A stretch of 64,000 nt of DNA from Cubamyces lactineus. Taxonomy: Eukaryota > Basidiomycota > Agaricomycetes > Polyporales > Polyporaceae. The stretch lies in assembly GCA_022376465.1 (NCBI GenBank), contig JACDTU010000011.1:186001-250000 (forward strand), read 5' to 3'. Numbering within the stretch: position 1 is the first letter of the stretch; each line of letters begins with the position of its first letter. A model generated the notes under the pieces. The model worked only from the letters and a program-made list of their open reading frames with translations, made no database searches and was not told where the DNA came from. Below, piece after piece: positions 36,438-47,187 of this stretch. The translations under genes and the position numbers were made by a program.

Positions 36438-38297
36438 TCAGAACGGGATATGCACGACGAGCTCCTCGTCGAACCCATCCTCATCCTCGTCCTCATCCTC
36501 ATCCGCATCTTCCCAGTCGCCGTCCTCGTCGTCCTCGAAGATCTCCTCGAGCATGTCCACGTCCTCCTCCTCGTCCGAGCCCTCAAAGTACTCGAAGCGG
36601 TCGACGTGCCTGCCGAGCCACTCCTCGTCCTCGGACGTCACGTCGTCGTCCTGGTTCATCAGCACCGTCTTCAGCGGCCGCCCCCGCGCCGCGCGCGCCT
36701 CGACGAGCTCCCGCATCCGCATCCCGTCCACGCCTGTCGTCGTCAGCGACTCGAGCCGCGGGAGGTACAGCTCCCCGCCCCCGCCCCCAGCCGAGGAGTT
36801 GCTGGGGCCGCCGGAGCCGCCGGGATGGTCGGGTTGGGGGAAGAGGAGGTCGATCCAGTACTCGGCGAGGTAGACGACGTTGAGGTTAAGCGCGACGAGC
36901 TTGTCGAGCTGGCGGTACGCGTCGCGCACGGTGGCCTCGTTCGCGGGGAGGCTCGCGATCTTCAGCGAGGTGAGGTTCGAGAGCAGCGAGCGCGTCGGCG
37001 CGCCTCCTGCAACCCCCGGCCCGCGCAGCAATTGGGTGCTCGGGCTCGGGCTCGACAGCAGCAGCCGCTGCTGGTGCGCAGGTGAGAGCGGGAGCGAGTG
37101 TGGGGAGGCGAGGTACTTGAGCACATCCGTGTAGTCGTCCTCCTCGAGGTCGAGCGCGAGCGAGGTGAGCGCGGGGAGCACGAGCCGAGGCAGGAGCGAG
37201 AGCAGGTAGGATGGCTCGAGGTACGCGAGCACGAGGTCCGTGAGCTTCGGGAGGACGAGCGGGGCGGACGCATCGACGTCCATCGCGACGGAGCTGTCCG
37301 CGGGTGGCTCGACGTCGGGCAAGCCGGAGGACGGCCAGTCCGAGGGCGTGCCTGCGGGACAGGAGAGGCAGAGCGTGAGCGTGCGGAGGTCGGGCGACGC
37401 GCGGAGGATGCGCGCGAACTCGTAGAAGGACGGGCGCACGTCGCGCGCGTGGTACGCGAGCTCGAGGTCCGTCAGGCCGGTGAGGAACGGCGAGGCGTCG
37501 CGCGCCCAGGGGAGGTGCACGCCCCACAGCGCGACGTGCGTGAGGCGCGGGGCGACGCCGTCGAAGAGCCGGAACGGCTGCTCGCGCAGCGCGGGGTGGC
37601 GGAAGGTGAGGTGCTCGTCCGTGTCTTCGTAGTGATAGAGCTGCAGGACCTCGAGCAGCGGTGCGGGCCCGGCGCGGCCGAGTGCTTCGAGCGCACGGTG
37701 CATGTGCGGGTAGAAGGAGACCATGATTTGGAGTGCCTGCCAGTGCGCGACGTGCGGGACAATGAGATCCATGATATCAGAGATGATGTTCAGGTTGGGG
37801 TCGTTGTCTTGGGGCGTGTACGAGCCGTCTTCGGACTCGGAGAAGTCGTCCTCGTCTTCATCGACAGTGCGGTCGACAGTGATCGCAAGTGGGGCTGCCT
37901 TGGCGCGCTCGAGGTACGTCGTAGCGCGGTCGTACGGCGGGTCGCCGACGAACCGAATATGCGACCAGAGTAGCGGGTTCTCGATCGCGACGGCGCGCCA
38001 GCGCGAGCACACGTGCGAGACGAGGACGTTGAACGGAAGCCTGCGCTCCTTCTCCTCCGCCTGCTCCTGCGGACTGAGCTCTGGCTCGCTGCCATCGGAC
38101 GAGATGGTGGAGTACGTGCCGTCGTCGGAGTCGACGTCTTCAAAGTCGTCATCTACGTCCGGCTCCTGGTCGCGCTCGGGTGTCCAGCCGAGGGTGAAGA
38201 TGTGGGCGAGGAGTTCGGAGGGGAGTTCGTTGATGGGGCAGCGGCCCTCCTTTGGTGGCACAAACGGGTTAGAGGAGAGGTCTATGACATCGGCCAT
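36438..38297 (-). CDS. F-box protein with acidic insertion
   Basis: A 619-residue intronless F-box protein, a probable substrate adaptor of an SCF ubiquitin ligase. The start MADVIDLSSNPFVPP is preceded by no longer frame. The F-box starts PINELPSELLAHIFTLGW (about 21-38), is interrupted by an acidic Asp/Glu/Ser insertion of about 45 residues, and resumes as LPFNVLVSHVCSRWRAVAI and NPLLWSHI. Leucine-rich segments follow (PRLTHVALWGVHLPW, LTDLELAYHARDV, LRTLTLCLS, LPKLTDLVLAYLE, LPALTSLALDLEEDD, LTSLKIASLP), as in Agaricomycete F-box/LRR proteins. The C-terminus is very acidic (DEDEDEDEDGFDEE) and ends VVHIPF. Codon use is extremely GC-rich. Such genes are numerous and variable in mushrooms, and the target cannot be inferred. 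Confidence 0.85.
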   Translation of the reverse strand: MADVIDLSSNPFVPPKEGRCPINELPSELLAHIFTLGWTPERDQEPDVDDDFEDVDSDDGTYSTISSDGSEPELSPQEQAEEKERRLPFNVLVSHVCSRWRAVAIENPLLWSHIRFVGDPPYDRATTYLERAKAAPLAITVDRTVDEDEDDFSESEDGSYTPQDNDPNLNIISDIMDLIVPHVAHWQALQIMVSFYPHMHRALEALGRAGPAPLLEVLQLYHYEDTDEHLTFRHPALREQPFRLFDGVAPRLTHVALWGVHLPWARDASPFLTGLTDLELAYHARDVRPSFYEFARILRASPDLRTLTLCLSCPAGTPSDWPSSGLPDVEPPADSSVAMDVDASAPLVLPKLTDLVLAYLEPSYLLSLLPRLVLPALTSLALDLEEDDYTDVLKYLASPHSLPLSPAHQQRLLLSSPSPSTQLLRGPGVAGGAPTRSLLSNLTSLKIASLPANEATVRDAYRQLDKLVALNLNVVYLAEYWIDLLFPQPDHPGGSGGPSNSSAGGGGGELYLPRLESLTTTGVDGMRMRELVEARAARGRPLKTVLMNQDDDVTSEDEEWLGRHVDRFEYFEGSDEEEDVDMLEEIFEDDEDGDWEDADEDEDEDEDGFDEELVVHIPF

Positions 38298-39874
38298 GCT
38301 TGCTTGGTGTCTATGTGGTCGCGTGTATGCGGTACGTTGATGCGATATCGGAGGAGCAAAAAATGTACGTTCGTTATGATCGGTCGTTCAGACGTGGCTG
38401 ACCGCGATTTGAACGTGAGCGACATCCCTTGTGTGTATGTCCCATATGCGACTCACACTTCCGTTCATTTAATTGTTTCCAGCGCTCAGGAGAAGGCGGT
38501 GGCAAACGGCTTGCACGCAAACGGCGCGCTTGACTGAGTGGTTGGCGCGGTGAGAGGCAGGTAGTATGTGCCGATAACAACGGAATGAAGGTGACACTGG
38601 ATGTGGATCACGGCGACGCGCTGAATGTTGAAAATGACTTCTGCTGCACAGAGTGACGCGAGGATGCAATAGGGCCCTGTGAAGCCATGTCAATGTTGTC
38701 CGTGCGTGGTGGCTGAACAGGCCACTGCATACCTGAAGTATATCCCAGCTGCTACGCAGAAGATCTCAGACGCCGCTAGTGCAGAAGAGAAAGATGGGCG
38801 GAGGCACTGCGAGCGATGGCCAAGAAAGCAAAAGGAGAGGGAGAGGACGAAGGCGCGTCTTGCGTCGCGAGCTTGGACGCGCAAAATTCGGCGCCACAAC
38901 GCCAAGATCTGGATCTAAGCAATCGATCATAGATAGACGCCATACAGTTATCAGCAGAAAGCTCGGCGTTCATAATCGCTGGCAATTCACTCGCAGCTGA
39001 CCCCGTCGGCCTTCCATCGTTCAAACAAAGTGTGTCCCTCTCTCCACTTTATCGATTCTCGTCCGCATCCATGGCCCATGTGAACTTTAGGCGTATTCTT
39101 CGTAGTCCAGACGTCACCAAGTCTCAGCCCCGCGCGACGTTCCTGACCGGACTTATTGACAGGGAGTCATCCGCACGCCGGCTGCAAAGGCATGCCATGA
39201 TATCGAGCAGCCTCCAAGGGTCCGCGGGGTGGCAATACGCCGGATGGAGCGAGACGCCATTTGCATGGAATTCTTGGACTAGATGACATGGCGAGTGCAC
39301 TAGCGTGCGCCGCCAACACCGCTGTATCGGCCACTCAATCAGACGAGCCACAGCACCGTCTCCAGGCTATTGTCAAAACGAACTGCGCGAACGAGGAGCC
39401 GCTCGAGCGAGAGGGCTAGTGGGCAGAGTGCGGAGATCACCGCGCGGGAACGAGAAAAAACACTGGACGATCGAGTCGCCCGATGGAGCGCCTGGGAGAG
39501 TTCCCATGAAAGGCATGGCATGTCCAGCGTCGGGGAGCGTGGCGGGCTATACTCGACGTTTGTGTGGAATGCAGGCAGAGGAAGCCCGCCGCGATGGCGG
39601 GACGGTCGTCGGTCGTTATCGCGGGGGGCGGCGTCGTGGAAGGTTTTGAGGTGATATGCAGAGGAGGATAGCAGAGATGACAAGAGCACCCGGAGGACGA
39701 TGACACGGATCGAAGGACTGGTGCAGACCTACGCCCGCTGCACGTGGCTATGAATGGAAGGGGCCATATAATTGCTATTAGTCTGACGCCCTCGACGCCC
39801 TCCTCTGCCCCTTCGCGTTGGGCCCTCCTCCCTCCCCGCCCCCGCCTCTCCTTCTTCTATGTTCGACCCCTTCC
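38298..39874. other. intergenic, divergent genes
   Basis: This is upstream sequence of the F-box gene (minus) and the RGS gene (plus). A 75-105 codon open frame at 39032-39286 (+) is unrecognised and lacks support. The last 100 bases before 39875 are C/T-rich, as in a fungal leader. Confidence 0.5.
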
Positions 39875-42780
39875 ATGTCCTCCCGTCCCCTCCCTCCCCC
39901 GTCCGCTAGCAAGCAGACGCCCCCCGCACCAAAGACAATCAGGCTGCAACCAAAGTCTCTCCTCTCCTTACCCCACCGTCTCGCTCACCCGCCCCCGCCT
40001 CAGCCAAAGGCCTCTTCATGGGGCATCACTCCCCACTTCCGCATCCCCCTCGACGAAATCCTCGACCGCAAGCATCTCCCGCCCCTCGGCCTCAAGGACT
40101 TTGAGGAATGGCTCTTGTTTATTGATCGCGCCCCCGAGAACCTGTACGTCATGCTCGCCATCAACACAAACTTCGTGCGGACGTGATTGACTTGCCCCGC
40201 AGCTACTTCATTCTCTGGTTGCGGGAATACACCGTTCGATACTCCGCCTGGGCCCGCCAGTCAAGAGCGAACGGCCAATTCCGCCCTTCTCCAACCACCC
40301 CGCCCCAAACGCGTGCATATCGCACCCCTTCTATCCCCCATCCTCCTCCCAATCCCGCTCTCGCCCTATTTTATCTGCGTGCCAAAGAAACGTTCCTTAC
40401 GCCTCACGGTCCTTACGCCCTACGACTTCCACACGACGTTCTCGCTCCATTCCACTCTTCTTCCCTCGGCGCGGGCGTAGGTGGGCCCGCTGGAGGGAGC
40501 TGGGCGCATGCAGTCACCATCCATCAGTCGGATTCGCTCCTCGGCTCCCCCAACGCCCTCCCACCTCCTCCGGACCCCGCGGTCTTCGCCGAAGTCGCCG
40601 ACCGTGTGCAAGCGATTCTAACAGACAGCCTGGACCGCTTCGTAGTCGCAACGTTCCACAACGTCGGAATGCCTCGCGCGTACTGCGGTTGTGCGGGCGG
40701 TACCTTCATTGGTCTCACGGGAAGGTTCGTACTCCATTTCCGCTCTTCGGCTCGCATACACACGTTACGTTCTCCGTCTTCTTCTCGGCCGGGGTTTTTT
40801 CGTCGGTCCCACCTCGACTCTCCGATCCCAATTAGGCAGTTGACTTGCCTTTTCGGGACATCAACGCTTCTCACCTCCCGATATATGTGCGAGTGATGTA
40901 TGTCGTTTCAGTGCTAACATAAGATCTGTTCGCAGTGCTCCCATCCTCCTCGCCAACTTCCTCACGGGAGGCTCACGATGGTGGCGTTTCTCCGCACTGC
41001 CAGGCCTCTGGCTCGGTCTCACCATTGTCATCTCCGCCATGTTTGGTGTACGTGTTGCTCGATACATTATCCTGTGTGGACATCTAATCATGCGCAACCG
41101 CAGGTCTGTATGATGATATACGTCTTTGGCGACCTTCGTCAGCTCCGGTCGTTTGAGTTGGCGCGCTTCCCGGAGGCCGAGCCTGTAAAGGAGAAGCAGA
41201 AGGATGCTAAGCACAAGTTTGACATCAAGGTCTTCGCCAACTCGCACCACGCGCCGGATTCGCACTTTGTTCCTCAACCCATCGTCGGACCGTCACCAGC
41301 ATTGCTGCCGAGCCCAACACCCGCCGATGATGGTGTACCCGCCCCTCAACCCCCTGCGGAGCCATCACAAAGCCGTGCAACGCGACCGATTCCGCCCAAG
41401 CTGCACATTGTTCCACCGCAGCCCGCTCACACGCGTGCGCCACTCCATACATCGTCCATTGCCTACCCAACATTAGCGCGCTCAAAGTCCATCTCGTCCG
41501 AATCATTGCAATACTCCACGCGGTTAGGGAAGCGCGCCCGTGACCCCTGCTTCGCTCTAGCCAGCGACCAGGAGTACGACACTGATGATGATCTTTGCAG
41601 CGCATCGGGGTCAGAGTATGAGTCCGAATACGGCTCTAGCTCTGAGTCGGGCGCTAGTTCCAGTTACTCGGTCACGGACGAGGAGATGAGCGTACAGAAG
41701 TCACCGAAATCGGGCAACAAGCGGCGACATGGACGTCGGAGACGAAGAGAACCAGAAATCCATATTTCGGACGCGTTCTTCGACGAGAACCCTTGCCCGG
41801 AAGGGCCAGCGACAGCAGATCCTCTTGAGCGCGCAGGGCGCACCTCAATATGGGGAGATAGCAGTGAGGACGACGTCGGCACTGGAGCGACGTTTATCCA
41901 TCCATTCCGGTGGGACGAGGACAGGTGGGTGTCTTCATTTACAGCGTCAAAGCCGTCTCAGTTGCTGACGGCCACTCTACCCAGTTCGGTATGTGCGCAC
42001 GACATCGAGTCTCAGGCTCACTGTGCAGCCGAACACCAGCGAATGGATGCGTTCGATTTCGACGGTTTGCCTGCTCGTCTGCCACGGCCGCCCCGAACAG
42101 AGGCTGCTCCCTTGTCTTCACCCATCTCTCTCTCGCCTCCTGTCGCTCTCTCTTCCCCTGCTCCGTCACCGTCACCGCTCCCCGCTGATCCCGAAAAGTC
42201 TACTCGCGTCCACTTCGCTGTGGATGCTGAACTTGGGCTTGAGCGCACGAAACCTTGCCGATCACAAGCCACCGAAGACGCCCCGATCAGTCGGCTTCGT
42301 CGCTTCCTCGGCTTCATTCAGCAGAAGTGCGGCCCGCGCAACGTCGCGATGCAGTTCCTCAGCCGTCATGCTTCGGGTCCGGGCCCCTCGTCTCTGTTCG
42401 AGGACGAGAAATTCCCGGAGCCACGGACATCTATCTCAAACGGTCCACTGTCACCCTCGTCGACGCTCAACAACGCCTCTGTTCCGTCGTGGTCTGCCAC
42501 GTCCACCGCTTTGACGACGCCCCCATCGCCAACGTCCACCATCACGATGGCTGCGAGCCCTGCAACGGCGGGTCCGCGTCCTAAAGCGAGTTGGCAAGCT
42601 CGCGTTCGACGCATGCTTGAGGTGCCCGCATTCGCGTCCCCGTTGACCCCGGTGCTCAACCCGGTCGTAACCCGCGGACAGTGGGAGATCGTGGTGCGCA
42701 GTGGGCTCATTGCCTTCGTCGTCAGCATTGCGGTCATCGGTGCACTGGTGGCGGCACCTGAAACTCGCGTCGTGCATTGA
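39875..42780 (+). CDS. RGS-domain membrane protein, Rax1-like
   Basis: An 859-residue protein with an N-terminal RGS-type domain and C-terminal membrane helices, the architecture of yeast Rax1, which marks cell poles for bud-site or polarity selection. Exons: 39875-40143, 40203-40724, 40936-41047 and 41104-42780. The RGS region runs from about residue 56 (RIPLDEILDRKHLPPLGLKD) through FEEWLLFIDRAPENLYFILW, AFLRAKETFLTP-like ALFYLRAKETFLTP, VADRVQAILTDSLDRFVVATF and GMPRAYCGC. A hydrophobic segment WLGLTIVISAMFGVCMMIYV (near 288-308) is followed by a long charged Ser/Pro-rich region (about 320-820), and a final helix SGLIAFVVSIAVIGALVA lies near the C-terminus. Yeast Rax1 is about half as long, so the loop is expanded here. 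The start is the first ATG open into exon 2. The ~500-residue loop could hide a further intron, but the frame is open throughout. Confidence 0.78.
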
Positions 42781-42998
42781 GCAGCAGCTACGGATGTGGC
42801 TATCGCTCCGCAGACGCTCTCTGGAATCCCTCTTTCCTTCCCTCTCCTCTCGTCTCTCTGTCGCATGTCGCCCCTCGGATATCGTTATAGCTCTCCTCCT
42901 TGTTGTCCTTTCTCCCTCGAAGCTGTTGTCCAATGTCGAAAGTTGTGGCCATTATGTGAGCCGGAACCAGTAAGGGAGCCGAGGTCCCGTCCCGTCCG

Positions 42999-43052
42999 TC
43001 GCGTACCGTACCGTATCGTATTCTATCATATCGCATCGCATCGCTTTGCATT
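42999..43052 (+). repeat. simple repeat, TATCG/CATCG-type
   Basis: A degenerate pentamer run of CGTAC, CGTAT, CATAT and CATCG units lies in the presumed 3' UTR or flank of the RGS gene. Confidence 0.6.
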
Positions 43053-43698
43053 GCAATCCCCCTTCGTATCGCACGCTCCCGGCGAAGTCCTCGAGGGAGC
43101 GTGCGTGTTGGTTGAACTCTTCCCTCCATCCTTCCCACCATCTTTCCACCCCCGTGTATTCTTACTGAACTACCGTGCCCTTCCCTCGAGGTGTCGAAGC
43201 CGTCATATCGTTTTCCCGCGGCGACGAACGCGTCTTCCGTTCCTTTGTCAATCTCCTTCTCAGTACTACTCTAGTGCACCCGCTGCGCGCATGTGTATTG
43301 TGTGGTAGTGTGCGGGGGCGGTACCTGGCTTAGACATGAATGGGCGGAATGGGGTCCCTGTCATGGCGCGATAGCGAGGATAGGCACGGAGTGCGTCATG
43401 GCTGCGTATGCATGACCGTACACAGAAGTATTCCGGTCGTGCGTGCGTATGCCGCCGACGTTCGTCTGTCTGCAGCCGTACGGCCCCCTGTCGCTCCCGT
43501 GCCAGTGCCATGGCTAGGATCCCGTACCAGCACTTGCGTGTATGTTTGGTGCCTGTCCGGGACGTCGACTGCTACCGTACTCTCAATTGTTGACGTTCAT
43601 TCATTCTTGTCTTTCGCGGCTTCGCGATGTTCGTGTACTACAACCGTCTTACTGTACTGTACTGTATTGTGGCGTAGTGTTGACCGAGGTACCGTGTA

Positions 43699-43755
43699 TC
43701 CATCCAACCAACCAACCATCCGTCTGTCCATCCGTCCGACCATTCATCCATTCGT
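43699..43755 (+). repeat. simple repeat, CCAT/CCGT/CCAA tetramers
   Basis: An imperfect tetranucleotide run of CATC, CAAC and CGTC units. It is non-coding and typical of fungal microsatellite sequence. Confidence 0.65.
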
Positions 43756-45380
43756 TTACTAGTACCAGTTCGCGCGCATCCCGATCTGCTCTACTCGCGA
43801 TCGAATCATCTTGTCACTCCCTCACTGTTCACTCGTAGTATACATACAGCGTCGTTTACGTTCTTTTGAATCTTCTCGAGTACTTACCGGCTCTCCTTTG
43901 AACGATGGGGTACATGTGTACGTTGGGACGCTATCTTTATTGTACATGTAATAATACGTGATACAATATGAATGGTCACTGTGCCATCAGCACTGGGAGT
44001 TGGATGTCAGGCTCGCGTCAATTCTCACCCTGCTACTACCAGAGTGAATGTCATCCTAGATATATATGGAGACGAGCATGATTACCCAGTACTTACGTTC
44101 AAGTTTGTGAGAAGCAGCATGCTAGCGCTGTGTACCGCTCAACGTACCAACCCGGAGGTGACAAGACGTCAACAGCCGCGCGTTCAAGCTCACACTGGCA
44201 CGGGAGGCTCGTACATTCACACCTATTCCAGGCATACGATCCAGGCATACGATATATGTTCATGTGCACTGGGATTGGAAGTGACATGTGTCATGCCGCA
44301 TGTTAGTACGACCTACGTGCCAGTGTCTGCGTTACGAGATGCCGACGGAGGTTTCTTGCGAGTGTGGGACTCGGCAGTCGGCATCGCCGTATGTTTTTGG
44401 GGGGATGTAGCGTAAGTGAGCGAGCGGTGCGTACGACTGCTGCACGGTGGCGAAGAGAGCGACTTGGGGGGAAGGTACATACCCATGGCCCGGGGGGAGT
44501 TTTGTTCGGTGGCAGCTGACTGGCTTCAGTGCCGTTGTCAACGTCACTGCGTCGCTCCGCGAGCCAGCAGGTCGCGGTAGAAGCCCTTGAACATGAGCAC
44601 GCGTCGCGGAGATGTGGTGTCCATCCACACGGCGCGGACTCGGAGGCAACGCCAGTGGCGCGTAGTCAGCTTCGACATGCATGTGCGGCGGCGCCCGGAG
44701 AGGATCGATGTCACGTCCAGATGTTCGTGCCTCCTCGCACACACGCTCGCCAGCAGGAGGTGGGAGTGAGAGCGTGGTGTGGCTGCTTGCTTGATCGGGG
44801 GGCATGCTACCGCCGCCATGGTACGGACGTGCTAAGCCCGTCGCACGTATATGTCGCGGTATGTCTGTGGGCCGCCGCTACGCCGTGCGTCTGCCAGAGC
44901 GACCCCGAGATGGGATCCACGCCACTCCGCCTGGTGCAACCTGCGGTTGTGCAGCTCAGGACTTCGACTGTGAGTACGAACGAACGGCACCGTGATACGC
45001 CGCATGTACTTACCTGACCTCTTCACGGTGAACTGCCTCTCGACGCGTGCGTCGGTACTGCACTCGTGGATGCTGCCCGAGCGACCAATGACATATGCAT
45101 GTGTGGACGTATCAGGAGTTGGCCGGCCCGGGCACGATTTGCCACTCCTTCGAGGCCCCTTGAAGCATAAGCTATGGTGCAGCGCGCCTAATCACCTCCA
45201 TTCTTGGACAGCGGCGAAATCAAGATGGCAATGACATAGTATAGGCGCCCGTGGACAATGAGTTCGTACATGTGCGGCTAGCTACAACGTAGAACAGTTG
45301 CGAATACCGCGTACTCACTCCCTGAATCTCTACTTTGATATGCCTGCTACGACTCCGTCGCCCATGCGCATGCAGTAAAG
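43756..45380. other. gene-poor region
   Basis: No recognisable gene. The longest frames (43972-44415 +, 44332-44805 -, 44529-45017 +) overlap each other on opposite strands and show no family features. Confidence 0.45.
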
Positions 45381-45618
45381 ATACCTTCGGGAGCACTGCG
45401 AGTATACGTTCACTGCCCTCCAGAAAAATATGCCTCTTGCACTGCATTCTGTTAGCATCGCGCTCATTCAGAAATGGGAACACCGGACTGTCCGGTGGAT
45501 GGAAGCATACAAGATGAGTCTTGGGACGAAGGACGCACAACATCAAGTAAAGGCATTTAGCTCTCGCAAGTACAAGTCCCCACCGCCCGAGACGGTTGCT
45601 CGTTTGTTGGACGCCTAG
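45381..45618 (+). pseudogene. possible gene remnant, C-terminal piece
   Basis: The plus frame is open here and reads LREHCEYTF, then IQKWEHRTVRWMEAYKMSLG, TKDAQHQVKAFSSRKYKS and PETVARLLDA before a stop. The ending looks like the C-terminus of a repeated hypothetical protein I recall from polypore-type fungi, but I cannot name it or confirm this. No upstream exons were found, so it is either a fragment or a gene I could not assemble. A minus-strand frame of 168 codons (45220-45726) overlaps it. Confidence 0.3.
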
Positions 45619-45868
45619 ACTACCATATATAGCAGGACACCTTCCATATACAGATAGATTCTCATCACTGGCGAAATTCCCTTGACCGTCACACAATAAC
45701 TCACTCAGTTTTAAGAATCTCGACAAGCGGCTTGACAGTTTGGTTCCTATAGTGAAACGGAGTCAATCTGTCAAGTAGTTAAGAAATCGGACAAATTTTG
45801 GAGGACGAGTTCCAGTTGTACAAAACTAGCGGTGATTAGGCGCACTGCACCATAGCTTGGGCCAGACC

Positions 45869-47187
45869 TGGGCCTGAAGCCCAGTCAAAATTAACTACGG
45901 GTTTATATGCTTCGTTCCGCGCGGCTCTGTGAAATGCCACATATTGCGGAGTGCATCCGGGCCTATCTGGTCGGATACGATGCAGATTCACACGGTTGAC
46001 ATGCATTGAATCAGACCATGCTTGAGACGTGCTCGAACATGCTTTGCGTTGCTTTGCTCGACCGTGTTTGGCTCGTTCTGGACGTGTTCGGGCTCGTCAA
46101 GCAGGTGTTTGGTCTGACAACCGTCTGCTGTCTGGGGTCGCTTGCTCGACGACGCTCGTGTTTGGAACAAGGCTGCACTCGCGTCCGTTTGTCCCAACAT
46201 ATCCCCTCAGCCAATCCCATAGCTTGCCCTCCCGCCCTGTCCTGCCAGTGTACTGTCTGACGTGCCCTCCTCGTCCTCGAGCAAGTGCCCGCGTTCCGTC
46301 TTGGCTATGGATCGAAACATCGACGTCATACCTCCCTCGCGATTCTCCTTAAGTGCAGCGACGCCGTCTTGGAACTCGACACACTTGCTTCTCTTCTGAC
46401 CACCATCATCTCTGTCCTTCGTGCAATGTTCGTCCTTGCTCTTGTCGCTTATTCCCTTGTTCTGATATAATTCTCATAGCATCTTTCGTACTCACATCAA
46501 ACTGTGCAAATCCTCCAAGTACGTAGGCTCATGGCGTTACGGCTCGATGATTGACCCAGAAAGCTGACTATATGCGCCCAGTGACGCCCAGTCGGAACAC
46601 CTTGGGGTCCCGCGCCAGGTGAGTTTTGTGTTCTATTACTATCCCCACCAGCCACGGCTTTTGTCTACTAACAGATGGTCTTTTGCTCGTCCTAGCGAGC
46701 ACATCCCAAGGCAAGGCAACACACAGTAGAGGGCACAAGTTAACGATGTGGGTAGGGACGGGATATGTGCAGGTGCGAGGGGAACGAGGGGCGGCGGGCT
46801 GTCCACGTGCGTATAGCCGGCGGACTACCTTCACATCTGTACGGATTGGATTCTATGGGCGGCGAGCCCGTGTGTGTATATTAGTACAGCTACAGTGTGC
46901 GGAATGGAACGTATATTCGCCTTTTCTGAACAGTAAAACTACGTGTGAATACGGCTGGGTATGGGTGCATATGCATGTATATGGGGTTCCCAATTAAGCT
47001 TTGCTATTCTGCAGGAGCGGATATGCACAGATGCACGCGTAGATGGCCAACGCCACTCCAGAACGCCCCGTAAAACATTACGCACCAGTGCACTTTTTCC
47101 GGTGCCATACGGGGCAGTCCGGAAATCCGTAGATCCCGGACACCGACGGATACGCCCGTTGTAAATTTTGACTGGGCCTGAAGCCCA
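45869..47187. mobile_element. 1.3-kb inverted-repeat element, MITE or non-autonomous transposon candidate
   Basis: The ends 45869-45901 and 47155-47187 are inverted copies, 33 bp with 28 matches, both running TGGGC...GCCCAGTCAAAATT inward and closing with ACGGG. The outer 15 bases are near-palindromic themselves. No clear target duplication is visible, and no transposase frame lies inside. A related short piece (GATTTTGAGGCCCCCGGGCCTG) stands at 47553-47575, perhaps a further relic. Confidence 0.5.

Noticed and set aside
36255..37085. Long plus-strand frames opposite the F-box gene
   Set aside because: They are shadows of the GC-rich F-box coding sequence on the other strand, with low-complexity Arg/Leu/Val composition.
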